Positions 10,503 through 22,014 of a stretch of 64,000 nt of DNA are shown one piece after another; positions within the stretch are counted from its first letter, which is position 1, and the number at the start of each line of letters is the position of its first letter. The notes under the pieces were generated by a model. The model was not told the origin of the DNA. It did no database searches and worked only from the letters and a program-made list of their open reading frames with translations. Both the position numbers and the translations under genes were made by a program. Source of the stretch: Gonocerus acuteangulatus (Eukaryota > Arthropoda > Insecta > Hemiptera > Coreidae); NCBI GenBank assembly GCA_946811695.1, contig OX328128.1, positions 78,138,960 to 78,202,959 on the forward strand. The letters run 5' to 3'.

Positions 10503-10955
10503 TCCGCATGCGCGAAATTACGAGAGAAATATGCCCGACGGTTCCGCCATTTGACATTTCCTTTTCAAGAAACAACGCGATATGCGAAACACTATAAAAA
10601 CTGTTTATGTCTCGTTTAGGACTAGGATAGGATTTGAGAGGTCAGACAATGGAAATAGTGATTAATATTTATCAATGCTTAGTCAAAGCTAAGGCTAAAA
10701 ACATTTTAAACCTTATTTTTACCGCGGAATATAGGCCACACCCTTTTCCCTCCAACTACACCATAAACTTGAATAGGTAACGTTATAAGTTAAATTGTTT
10801 TCATCCTTACCTTTTGCCATACGCAATCACCTTTGCAAGACCTCTCAAAGCCCTCGCTGGTGCTAAACGAGACACAATCAGTTTTCATAGGGTTGTTTAT
10901 TGAAATGGGAAATCATTCCCTCGGAATTTGACAAATGCGGAATTTAACATTTCCT
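10503..10955. mobile_element. Inverted-repeat element D, copy 1
   Basis: The left end (CGGTTCCGCCATTTGACATT, then TCAAGAAACAAC) is mirrored at the right by GTTGTTTATTGA and a decayed inverse of the outer part. Internal TTATGTCTCGTTTAG and CTAAACGAGACACAA form a second inverted pair. Copy 2 lies at about 24395-24765. It is non-coding. Confidence 0.6.
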
Positions 10956-11813
10956 TGTAGTAGAACGGGCTAAAGACGTGTTATGTATTTAATGATTTGT
11001 GAATTTTTCCCAGTTTCAGCAAGCAATAATCCATGGAGAAGAGTTTACAAAAATACCAAACAGTTTTTTGGTCGTAGACCTGTGTTACTGGAGAAGTGGT
11101 TTATCTGAACCTAAACTCCAATATTGTATTAGGTCAAATAGAAAAACTTATTAAAAGTAAACGGTTAGTTATAGCAACAAAAGAATTTGTATATATTCCC
11201 GTTCGGTTGATTTTTGTTTCCAATTTGTGATGTTTGTTTGAGCATTTGACTCTTGAAGTGTTGCTAATCAAATAAAAAGGATTTATGTTTGAAAGAAGAG
11301 CGAAACGGTTCATAGCTTTGTAGGGTTTAGTTTCGAATGGCTGAACAGCTGTCGTGTTTCTCTTCATTTCTTCACTCTTTCAACTTCTATTTGGCTGTGT
11401 TTATCGAAGGTAGGTTGCTTTTTTTTCTGCTTTGTAGCAAAATCTAAACCTAACACGCATATAGATTATTCAAGTCTACACCGCGACTCAATCAGAGCAG
11501 TAAAGCATTCTAGATGGCCACACTGGCAAAAAGGTAGAAATTTACCTACTAACTAATATAATAAACAACAACATGTAAATGTTTGTTAAAACTTTAGTAA
11601 ACACGGCTTTAGTACAAACCCCTTGGTAATGTAACGCTAGAGTGGATAGTGTGGCGGATTCATACCTAAGGAGGTGCGGGATCTATTGACGCTGATAGCT
11701 CGAGGATTTTCATGTCTGCTCCACCAAGGATGTTTCGGAAAGGTGGTAACCTGTAGACAGCCCGGTGATAATGGTCTGGATCCAGATGAGCCATTACAAA
11801 AAAAAAAAAAAAA
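10956..11813. other. No feature recognised
   Basis: About 860 bp of AT-rich sequence holds only short frames on both strands. An A-run at 11798-11813 marks the site where the next family A element begins. Confidence 0.35.
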
Positions 11814-12047
11814 TATGGCAGGAACTGCGTAATCTTAGCGCGTTTCAATGGCGTTCATTTTCATAGCGGGTTTTCGAAAGCTTGGAATGGAAAGTTATTG
11901 AAAATACTGGAAACAGTTAATATTTTTTATGATATTTAGTGAACGAAAAACTTACAGTACCAGAAATATCCTTTTTTAATGACAAATTAATTTTAGTGCT
12001 ATAAGCAATTGCAAAAATAAGTTAAAAAAAACGCGGGAAAACGAAAC

Positions 12048-12208
12048 GGACCGTTCAAAATGAACTAGAAGAGACAAAAAGAACCGTTCAAACGAACAAG
12101 AGAAGACAAAAAGAACCGTTCAAATGAACAAGACAAGACAAAAAGAACCGTTCAAACGAACAAGAGAAGACAAAAAGAACCGTTCAAATGAACAAGACAA
12201 GACAAAAA
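12048..12208 (+). repeat. 32-bp minisatellite inside family A, five units
   Basis: Unit starts are at about 12048, 12081, 12113, 12145 and 12177. The core is GAACCGTTCAAAYGAACAAG. The family A copy at 61346 has a single related segment (CCCGTTCAAAAGAGCAAAAC), so the tandem form arose inside this copy. Confidence 0.9.
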
Positions 12209-12703
12209 TGCCGAAATGAACGAAACCTCTAACTGAGATCGTCCAGTCGAAAATTACTATAGAATCGTTTTTGTAGAGAATTTGGTAAACTTTTGAATGG
12301 CTACCTTCCACATTCTACAATTTCAAAACCATTTTCGAGACATTTAAGAAAATATCCGAAAACTATTAATACAGGTGCTAATGACCATTGCAGTAGATGC
12401 ACTGCAAAAAAAAAAAAAATAATAAATAAACTATTAATACATTTTTTTCCCCAAGACTTCCTTAACTCCTAATGAAACCAAAATTTAATCATTTTAGTTT
12501 CGAATACTTTCAAACATGCAGAAAATATTTCAATTGAATCAAACGATTCTAAGTACCCGAACCGAAAATTAGTTTTAAAAACTATTTTAATTAATTTTTC
12601 TCAAAAACTGTTACATATATCGTCTTAAAAAAAGGTTTCATTCGTTTTCCTATGTTAAGGAACCTTTAGAACGAGTACCTACCTGCAACCATGAACTCAA
12701 AAA

Positions 12704-13738
12704 GTCCGTCACGCAGGAGCTGCATAACTAAGCACTTTCCTCAGAATTTGGGTAGTGTAGACTGCTTTCCAGAAAAATTTGCTTAAAATATCCTACATAA
12801 ATAAAATAAAAACATGAATAGTTCTCTTTTAATTTTGTAATGAGTAACTGATAAATTATGAATTTCCTTCCAGAGTTATGTTTACACATGGTACCTACTA
12901 CACTACGTAATAAATACAAAAAACCTCATATTATCGTAATTTGATCTAACGCAGGAACCGGATACAGTCCCTCTAGCGCTCCTTGCGGCGCCTTTGTGAA
13001 CCTACGTCTGGCGGGCTTTTCTATTGAAATATATTACAAAGTAAACCCCCCTTTCCGATTGACCGATTCAGCTCATTTTTACAACACTTCTTTCTCATGA
13101 GTTACCCACGACGTATACCGCGTTTCGTTACAATACAGCAGAAATTACGACCAGTATGAGTATATTAGTAATTTGGGTCCGGAGTAAACCCCCCCTCCTA
13201 ATGAAACGATTTAGTTTATTTTTACAAGACATATTTACCTGTAAATTACCACTACGAATACCGAGTTTCGCCGAAATATACCAAAAATCACGGTTGGTAG
13301 TGGCGAATTGGTATTGTGGGTCCGGAGTAAACCCCCCCCCTAATGAACCGATTTAGTTTATTTTTACAACACATATTTACCTGTAGATTACCAATATGAA
13401 TACTGAGTTTCGTCGAAATACACCAAAAATCACGGCTGGTAGTGGCGAATTGGTATTGTCGGTCCGGAGTAAACCCCCCCTCCTTATGAACCGATTTAGT
13501 TCATAAGTTCACTTTTCTCTCTATATTACCACTACGAATGCCAAGTTTCGTTGAAATATAACAAATATTACGGCTGAAATGGTCAAATTAGTGTTTTGGG
13601 TTCGGTGTAAACCCCCCCTTCCGGTGGACCGATTTTGGTGGTTAACGAACTCGTTCAATCGTTTGCTAATTGAATGCTATATACCAAGTTTCGTAACGAA
13701 AAAACAAAAACTCTGGCCGCTATCGTGTTAACAGACAC

Positions 13739-13792
<54 letters not shown>

Positions 13793-13915
13793 TTTAACGG
13801 GGGTCATTTTCGCTGTCTACTAGGTAGGATCGATAAAGATTTGAAGAAATTTTTCAAAAATTCCATCATGAGTCCAACCTCAATAGTTAATTTCCTTCGG
13901 AGGAAAGTGCTAAAA
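12704..13915 (+). mobile_element. Family B element, complete (copy 1), nested in A
   Basis: It starts GTCCGTCACGCAGGAGCTGC and ends GAGGAAAGTGCTAAAA. AGCACTTTCCTC (12731-12742) is the exact inverse of GAGGAAAGTGCT (13900-13911). Inside are five diverged units of about 142 bp and a (TA)n tract at 13741-13789. The ends are fixed by the uninterrupted family A sequence. No coding frame is present, so it must be mobilised in trans. Confidence 0.85.
13041..13740 (+). repeat. Five imperfect ~142-bp internal repeats of family B
   Basis: The GTAAACCCCCC block recurs at about 13041, 13184, 13327, 13469 and 13607. Each unit carries GAACCGATTTAGTTTATTTT, a 'tacGAATACCGAGTTTCG' segment and a C homopolymer. 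All full B copies keep this series, so it is part of the element and not a local expansion. Confidence 0.85.
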
Positions 13916-14164
13916 CGTAAGCGTTACGATTTTGTTCGGACGAATTTTGCTCCAATCTCCATGTTCCGGTGGACGGATTTTGTTGATTAACGAACCAGAT
14001 CTTTCAAATTAGACGAAAGATTTTTGTACCACATTTCAACAAAATCAGAAAATTTTCTAGTCAGAATTTTCGGATTGTTTTATGAGGTCAAGCTCATAAG
14101 CGAGGTTCCTCCCTACAGGGAGGAACCCCTTCCATATATGGAAGAAGGGAGGACCCGCGCGAAG

Positions 14165-14795
14165 TCTAGTATAGGAAAACAACGGACTCTCTCTATTGTT
14201 GGTTTATCGGTTGGCTATAAGGGATATTGTAATGGGATACTTCTAAGGCGGTGACATCAAAAGGAGTTAATGCATACACCACTCTAGCGTCACTAAGTCT
14301 TCGGGAGTAGGCAGAAGAGAACTTCAGGCTTAAGTGGATTAAGGCAGGGATCTTCGGAAGGGTTTGAACTTGGAAGAATAATTACATTAAACAGCTGTGA
14401 CTAGTCTCGAGTAAGGCATAAGGCAATTTTGCGAAACGTCTTCAACTTGACGCGATGGTTGCGGGCCCGCAAGAGTGCTCCTGCCATACCTTCTTCTCTT
14501 AGTCTTTTGTGGTTATAATGTTCTAGTCTTTATAAGGGCTGTTGGAATATTCGTCTCTTAGTCTTTTGTGGTTATAATGTTTTAGTTATTATTATAAGGG
14601 CTGTTGGAATATTTTATTTTAAAGAATGTTTTCCTTTAATTGTCCTTAGGGGTTCAAGAGGGAACGATAGACCAATATTGGATGAAGAATGCTACGTCGA
14701 CTCTTCACTAGGACTTATGTGGAAAGCTTACGCGACGACGCGACGAAGATAGACACATTCGAAAAACCTATATCTGCTGTCGCTAGGAAGGCTTA
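14165..14795. other. Unassigned, with a small direct duplication
   Basis: A roughly 65-bp stretch containing TTAGTCTTTTGTGGTTATAA repeats directly at about 14500 and 14560. No coding potential or known repeat is otherwise recognised. Confidence 0.4.
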
Positions 14796-15914
14796 GGGTA
14801 CGTTCATGGTGAGGATTCATTCTGCGATGCTACGATAGCTATTTGATGAGCGCTGCCCCGAAGTAAAACAAACACATGTATTAAGGTGGGAGTGTTCATA
14901 GTGAGGATCCTTACTTCCGATGCTATTCTCGCACTCGCGCAGTGACCGCGGGGAAGAACAAATATTTTGTTTTCTCCTCGCAGTGAGGAGGGAAGCCGCG
15001 ATGTGGGCCTGACAGTGATTGGTTCCTTCAAAAGGACGCTAGTGCGCAGGTCAGCTACCCTCTCTCATTACTTCATCTTGTGTGATTATTCTTTTTTGGT
15101 TATTTCGTTGTCGAGATGAAAGAAAATTGGGTCTTTTTGCGAAGACAACATCCAGTTACTTTTGAAGTATTTATTTAGTTAAGTGATTTATAACAGTTAC
15201 TCGTACTCGCTGATAAGCTTACTGATTAGCTTACAGGTTCTTTGCTGGTTATCTTTTACTACTTGACTCGTTATCTACGGTTATAATTCATATTAGATAA
15301 TGGCAAGTAATATTTATTAATAAAAAGGTTAATATGATCAAAATAAATTCTCTCAACGATGAAAAAAGTTATTAAGCATTAAAGTTGACTGTTTTGCAGG
15401 TTATGAAGGATAACAAACAACGATATTTGTAAACAAACATATTTTATTCCTTTTCTCTCTCTCTTTTTTGGATCTTTTACATTTATTAAGCAATACATGA
15501 TATGCGTTTCCGATCGCTACGCTACGCTCCACTCGCTCAAGAAGATATAAGAAAACTCTAGCCAATCCAACTCGCAATTAATAGAATTATATTAATTTAT
15601 GCGACTCTAGTCTATCCAACTCGCTAAAATTAATAGGATTCCATTAATTTTTCCGAGTAAGAAACCAATCCCTTTTTCTTTGTCAGGAACATCGCGAACT
15701 AATTGTAAAGGCTCATTTTTTCTCACTAACATAAGCAGAGCTTTTTCATAAACAAAAGCTAATTCACTGTTGAAGGTTACTTTACTCCCAGCAAGAACCA
15801 ATGCAATGGTGAGTCAGCATGAACACCCTCCATCGATGTAGAATACATCGGGGCAGCGCTCATGGGAGTAGCTATCGTAGCATCGCAGAATGAATCCTCA
15901 CCATGAACGTACCC
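14796..15914. mobile_element. TIR transposon with TTA target duplication
   Basis: The 45-bp terminal inverted repeats are identical (start GGGTACGTTCATGGTGAGGA at 14796, its inverse ending at 15914). TTA flanks both sides (14793-14795 and 15915-15917). A 3-bp TTA duplication fits PIF/Harbinger-type transposition. The 1.1-kb interior is non-coding and carries an inverted, partial copy of element M (15129-15820). It sits at the 3' edge of a family A copy whose hairpin end is missing. Confidence 0.85.
15129..15820 (-). mobile_element. Element M, partial inverted copy
   Basis: It starts with TGGGTCTTTTTGCGAAGAC, the M terminus, and reads as the reverse of 54498-55226 through the CGCTACGCTCCACTCGCTCA tract to AGCAAGAACCAATGCAATGG. 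The second terminus is lost. It forms most of the interior of the TTA-flanked element. Confidence 0.75.
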
Positions 15915-15917
15915 TTA

Positions 15918-16933
15918 GAAACACCAGAGGCGGATAGAAACACCGACTAGAAAATTTCACGTTTTACGACAATAAGGTGGTTCAAATTTGTATATATATT
16001 TATTTATCTATCATGTTCGCTCATTCAAAGGCTCAAAACTGGTCCGGTTTTTATGAAATTTAGTGCAAAGGTTTTTCGTCTAATTTTGAAGGTCAAGTTA
16101 ACCGACAGAATCCGTTCACCCAAACATGCATTTTGGTGCGAAATTCGCTCGTAAAAATTCGTAACGCTTTCGTTATGCTTCCAGGTATTTTTATTATAGG
16201 CTCCTTGACATAGGTAAAGTAATGAAGCAATTGTTAACGCTTTCGTTATGCTTCCAGGTATTTTTATTATAGGCTCCTTGACATAGGTAAAGTAATGAAG
16301 CAATTGTTAACGCGATAAATGTAACCATTTTTGAGAAAAGTAGAAAAAATGTTTTTGTAACTCCTTTTTGATTTTGGGGGAATCGTGGGTTGCAATAAAA
16401 ATATTTTATACATGTTTAAAAGTCATCAAAACTTAGATGTTTAATCTTGTGTTACATTTGGATTTAAGGAAGTATTAGGAAAACATATCTTATGAATGGT
16501 CATGAGCAGTTTTGGGATCTTCATATATTTTCGTAAATATCTGGAAAACAGTTGGAAAATCGGAAGCTTACTAAATTCTCTACTAAAGGAATGTTCTGAA
16601 GCAATTTTAGATGGGGCAATCTCGATCGGAGTAAGAAGTGCTTAAAACTTCGAAGGTGTTAGTTTTGTTCTTTTGAACGGGTTTTTGTCTTTGTTTAACT
16701 CACTTTTTAATTGCTCGTTTTTTTGTTTTAAATTGCATTTATTAGTGAAGCTAATATTTTAATAAGAGGACGAAAGAAACTTATTGGCAATCGTGTTTTC
16801 CTAGAGCGAACGTTGAGACAGCGGGGATGCTGTGATTTCTTGTGGCGCTTTAAACTTCCTAAGCTGCGTCTATTCCTTTACTAGGGATATGAACGGAACC
16901 GCGCTAAGATGACGTAGCTCCCGCGAGTCGGAC
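15918..16933 (-). mobile_element. Family A element, minus strand, 3' end truncated
   Basis: On the minus strand it begins GTCCGACTCGCGGGAGCTAC at 16933 with the inverse motif GGAACCGCGCT on the plus strand at 16895-16910. It runs through the usual interior to the CAAATTTGAACCACC block near 15975. The hairpin end is missing where the TTA-flanked transposon begins. Its 5' end sits one base from the AAAA end of a family C element, so the two lie head-to-tail. Confidence 0.75.
16162..16307. repeat. 73-bp tandem duplication inside family A
   Basis: TAACGCTTTCGTTATGCTTC begins at 16162 and again at 16235, giving two identical 73-bp units. Other A copies have one. Confidence 0.9.
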
Positions 16934-16934
16934 G

Positions 16935-17148
16935 TTTTAGCATAAATATGCTCTAGCGGTGACTAAACTGAAAAAACCCGATACAAAAACGTGTAACAAA
17001 AAAGTGTCCGCTGGCGTTCGCGCATGCGCAGTGGCCTTGTACGAAAAAGAAGACTGCATGTTATACAGTACATTACATAGGTTTGTCGGGTGGACCTAAA
17101 GCATATTTATGTTCCTGAATTTGAGCAGAAGGGTCTAAACGAAATAAT
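16935..17148 (-). mobile_element. Family C element, copy 1
   Basis: On the minus strand it ends with the hairpin AGCATATTTATGCTAAAA. A subterminal ATAAATATGCTTTAG near the 5' end is the inverse of the CTAAAGCATATTTAT-type 3' motif. The interior (GTGTCCGCTGGCGTTCG, ACATTACATAGGTTTGTCGG on the plus strand) recurs at 21613-21815 and 42330-42505. It is non-coding and about 200 bp. Confidence 0.75.
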
Positions 17149-17256
17149 TTTTTTTGAATTATACAGATCCGTTGGCTGCTGAGCTGTCCGCACAATAATA
17201 TTTTTACTACATAACTAATTCATTTAAAGATAAATAAAATCTCATTTGTTGTACAG

Positions 17257-20200
17257 CTTCATTAGCAAAATGAGATTGTAAAACACTAACATGATGGAAG
17301 ACCACCATCTTCATTAGCAAATTGAGATTGTAAAACACTAACATGATGGAAGACCACCATCTTCATTAGCAAATTGAGATTGTAAAACACTAACATGATG
17401 GAAGACCACCATCTTCATTAGCAAAATGAGATTGTAAAACCCGAACATGATGGAAGACCACCACCTTCATTAGCAAATTGAGATTGTAAAACACTAACAT
17501 GATGGAAGACCACCATCTTCATTAGCAAAATGAGATTGTAAAACACTAACATGATGGAAGACCACCATCTTCATTAGCAAAATGAGATTGTAAAACACTA
17601 ACATGATGGAAGACCACCATCTTCATTAGCAAATTGAGATTGTAAAACACTAACATGATGGAAGACCACCATCTTCATTAGCAAAATGAGATTGTAAAAC
17701 ACTAACATGATGGAAGACCACCATCTTCATTAGCAAAATGAGATTGTAAAACACTAACATGATGGAAGACCACCATCTTCATTAGCAAATTGAGATTGTA
17801 AAACACTAACATGATGGAAGACCACCATCTTCATTAGCAAATTGAGATTGTAAAACACTAACATGATGGAAGACCACCATCTTCATTAGCAAATTGAGAT
17901 TGTAAAACACTAACATGATGGAAGACCACCATCTTCATTAGCAAATTGAGATTGTAAAACACTATCATGATGGAAGACCACCATCTTCATTAGCAAATTG
18001 AGATTGTAAAACACTAACATGATGGAAGACCACCATCTTCATTAGCAAATTGAGATTGTAAAACACTAACATGATGGAAGACCACCATCTTCATTAGCAA
18101 ATTGAGATTGTAAAACACTAACATGATGGAAGACCACCATCTTCATTAGCAAATTGAGATTGTAAAACACTATCATGATGGAAGACCACCATCTTCATTA
18201 GCAAATTGAGATTGTAAAACACTATCATGATGGAAGACCACCATCTTCATTAGCAAATTGAGATTGTAAAACACTAACATGATGGAAGACCACCATCTTC
18301 ATTAGCAAATTGAGATTGTAAAACACTAACATGATGGAAGACCACCATCTTCATTAGCAAATTGAGATTGTAAAACACTATCATGATGGAAGACCACCAT
18401 CTTCATTAGCAAAATGAGATTGTAAAACACTAACATGATGGAAGACCACCATCTTCATTAGCAAAATGAGATTGTAAAACACTATCATGATGGAAGACCA
18501 CCATCTTCATTAGCAAATTGAGATTGTAAAACACTAACATGATGGAAGACCACCATCTTCATTAGCAAATTGAGATTGTAAAACACTAACATGATGGAAG
18601 ACCACCATCTTCATTAGCAAATTGAGATTGTAAAACACTAACATGATGGAAGACCACCATCTTCATTAGCAAAATGAGATTGTAAAACACTAACATGATG
18701 GAAGACCACCATCTTCATTAGCAAAATGAGATTGTAAAACATTAACATGATGGAAGACCACCATCTTCATTAGCAAAATGAGATTGTAAAACACTAACAT
18801 GATGGAAGACCACCATCTTCATTAGCAAATTGAGATTGTAAAACACTAACATGATGGAAGACCACCATCTTCATTAGCAAATTGAGATTGTAAAACACTA
18901 ACATGATGGAAGACCACCATCTTCATTAGCAAATTGAGATTGTAAAACACTAACATGATGGAAGACCACCATCTTCATTAGCAAATTGAGATTGTAAAAC
19001 ACTAACATGATGGAAGACCACCATTTTCATTAGCAAAATGAGATTGTAAAACACTAACATGATGGAAGACCACCATCTTCATTAGCAAATTGAGATTGTA
19101 AAACACTAACATGATGGAAGACCACCATCTTCATTAGCAAATTGAGATTGTAAAACACTAACATGATGGAAGACCACCATCTTCATTAGCAAATTGAGAT
19201 TGTAAAACACTATCATGATGGAAGACCACCATCTTCATTAGCAAAATGAGATTGTAAAACACTAACATGATGGAAGACCACCATCTTCATTAGCAAATTG
19301 AGATTGTAAAACACTAACATGATGGAAGACCACCATCTTCATTAGCAAATTGAGATTGTAAAACACTAACATGATGGAAGACCACCATCTTCATTAGCAA
19401 AATGAGATTGTAAAACACTAACATGATGGAAGACCACCATCTTCATTAGCAAAATGAGATTGTAAAACACTAACATGATGGAAGACCACCATCTTCATTA
19501 GCAAATTGAGATTGTAAAACACTAACATGACGGAAGACCACCATCTTCATTAGCAAATTGAGATTGTAAAACACTAACATGATGGAAGACCACCATCTTC
19601 ATTAGCAAATTGAGATTGTAAAACACTAACATGATGGATGACCACCATCTTCATTAGCAAATTGAGATTGTAAAACACTATCATGATGGAAGACCACCAT
19701 CTTCATTAGCAAATTGAGATTGTAAAACACTAACATGATGGAAGACCACCATCTTCATTAGCAAATTGAGATTGTAAAACACTAACATGATGGAAGACCA
19801 CCATCTTCATTAGCAAATTGAGATTGTAAAACACTAACATGATGGAAGACCACCATCTTCATTAGCAAAATGAGATTGTAAAACACTAACATGATGGAAG
19901 ACCACCATCTTCATTAGCAAAATGAGATTGTAAAACACTAACATGATGGAAGACCACCATCTTCATTAGCAAATTGAGATTGTAAAACACTAACATGATG
20001 GAAGACCACCATCTTCATTAGCAAATTGAGATTGTAAAACACTAACATGATGGAAGACCACCATCTTCATTAGCAAATTGAGATTGTAAAACACTAACAT
20101 GATGGAAGACCACCATCTTCATTAGCAAATTGAGATTGTAAAACACTAACATGATGGAAGACCACCATCTTCATTAGCAAAATGAGATTGTAAAACACTA

Positions 20201-20792
20201 ACATGATGGAAGACCACCATCTTCATTAGCAAATTGAGATTGTAAAACACTAACATGATGGAAGACCACCATCTTCATTAGCAAATTGAGATTGTAAAAC
20301 ACTAACATGATGGAAGACCACCATCTTCATTAGCAAATTGAGATTGTAAAACACTATCATGATGGAAGACCACCATCTTCATTAGCAAATTGAGATTGTA
20401 AAACACTAACATGATGGAAGACCACCATCTTCATTAGCAAATTGAGATTGTAAAACACTATCATGATGGAAGACCACCATCTTCATTAGCAAATTGAGAT
20501 TGTAAAACACTATCATGATGGAAGACCACCATCTTCATTAGCAAATTGAGATTGTAAAACACTAACATGATGGAAGACCACCATCTTCATTAGCAAATTG
20601 AGATTGTAAAACACTAACATGATGGAAGACCACCATCTTCATTAGCAAATTGAGATTGTAAAACACTATCATGATGGAAGACCACCATCTTCATTAGCAA
20701 AATGAGATTGTAAAACACTAACATGATGGAAGACCACCATCTTCATTAGCAAAATGAGATTGTAAAACACTAACATGATGGAAGACCACAAT
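17257..20792. repeat. 52-bp satellite, 68 units
   Basis: The unit is CTTCATTAGCAAATTGAGAT followed by TGTAAAACACTAACATGATG and GAAGACCACCAT. The span of 3,536 bp is exactly 68 x 52. Variation is concentrated at two sites (AAATTGAG/AAAATGAG and CTAACATG/CTATCATG), with rare singletons such as GACGGAAG and GATGGATG. No stable long frame is present. The near-absence of length change indicates a young, homogenised array. Confidence 0.97.
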
Positions 20793-21160
20793 ATTGGAGA
20801 TCATTTTGTTAGATATTGTCTTCACTTTGACTGGATTAGGTAAACTGTCAATAATTCTTAATGGGGATCTATTGTGTAGGTCATGGCTACCATGGGCGTA
20901 TATAGGAAATAATTTCGGGAGGGACTGGAAAAATTTCGGGGGGGGGCTGAGACCATTTCCAGGGTATGGAATAAGAAAAATTTAGAACTTGGAATAGTTT
21001 TAGGCAACTAAAACGCTATTACACCTAAAATAAACTATTTTTTATTAACTAAGTGATATTATTTAATTTATTTTTAAGGTTTTATGACACATTTGTACCA
21101 TCGAATGTAAATTTCGGGATGGGCTGCAGCCCCCACCCCTATATACGCCCATGATGGCTA
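20793..21160. mobile_element. Inverted-repeat element F, copy 2, with 8-bp target duplication
   Basis: The element proper is 20891-21153, with CATGGGCGTATATAGG and its inverse at the ends. ATGGCTAC flanks it at 20883-20890 and 21154-21161. The interior matches copy 1 (ACTTGGAATAGTTTTAGGCA). The 90 bp before it, after the satellite, shows nothing recognisable. Confidence 0.9.
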
Positions 21161-21161
21161 C

Positions 21162-21612
21162 AAAGGACCGAAAGCTGAAGATCCCTTTCCGAAGCTGATT
21201 AAAAACTGAGAAGAATATAAAAAAGAAACTAAGTTGATTATAAATTAGGAGATAATTTTGTTTTCTTATAATTACCGTGGAAAATTAACTCCCCCTTGAA
21301 TTTAGTAAAATAGTCATTATTGTAAAATATTTTTTAAGAGAGCATTTTTATTACTAGGCATCAGCTTCTATGAATTATTAACGGCGCACAGTGGTGCCGA
21401 GACGGAAAAAAACCCTCAAAGCCGAAGATGTTCAAACGCGTATGAACTACAATTTTTTTTATACCTAATTAGTTGTAGAATACTGTTCTTATATTGCTTT
21501 TGCCTTTTATTAATAGTTCTCATCACAAAACAACTATTTGTTGACCGTTTTCCCGCCGAGTAAAAATCTCACAGTTTTTAGTGAAAAGTAAAACAATATT
21601 TCATATCACTTA
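21162..21612. other. Unassigned sequence
   Basis: A CGGCGCACAGTGGTGCCGAG block at about 21392 resembles one end of element J (22015-22724) but has no partner nearby. Nothing else is recognised. Confidence 0.4.
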
Positions 21613-21809
21613 TTTTAGCATAAATATGCTTTAGCGATGACTAAACTAAAAAAAAAAAAAGTTACAAAAAAGTGTCCGCTGGCGTTCGAGCATGTGCGGT
21701 AGCCATGTACGATAAAGAATACTGTATGTCATACAGTACATTACATAAGTTTGTCGGGTGGACCTAAAGCATATTTATGTTCCTGAATTTGGGCAGAAGG
21801 CTCTAAATG

Positions 21810-21815
<6 letters not shown>
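21613..21815 (-). mobile_element. Family C element, copy 2
   Basis: It has the same architecture as copy 1: minus-strand 3' hairpin AGCATATTTATGCT plus AAAA (plus-strand TTTTAGCATAAATATGCT at 21613-21630) and subterminal inverse at about 21767. An A-run expansion lies inside. It is bounded on the right by (TA)n. Confidence 0.75.

Positions 21816-21872
<57 letters not shown>
21816..21872. repeat. (TA)n microsatellite
   Basis: Pure TA tract directly at the 5' edge of the family C copy. Confidence 0.95.
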
Positions 21873-21874
<2 letters not shown>

Positions 21875-22014
21875 CGGATAAGTTATAAAAATAAACTGTT
21901 TAGGCAAATTAATAGTAATAAGTTCTAATTTATGTATGTTCTTAGTTTATCAAATACTTCCTTTATGATTTTCAGGAGCTTGGTTATAAAAATTTGATTC
22001 TAAACCCCAAAGCA

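Larger units (their letters stand above)
11814..14164 (+). mobile_element. Family A element interrupted by a B element
   Basis: The 5' part (decayed start, GGCAGGAACTGCGTAATCTT) runs to 12703. A complete B element occupies 12704-13915. Family A then resumes at 13916 with CGTAAGCGTTACGATTTT. The A copy ending at 10370 reads straight through this point (ATGAACTCAAAAACGTAAGC near 9965), so the insertion point is exact. The 3' end keeps a hairpin (GGTTCCTCCCT / AGGGAGGAACC at 14104-14127) and a second small one, ending in GACCCGCGCG. Without B the length is about 1.14 kb. Confidence 0.75.

Noticed and set aside
17257..20792. Centromeric satellite
   Set aside because: Nothing in the sequence shows location. 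The unit is short and the array is only 3.5 kb between ordinary transposons.
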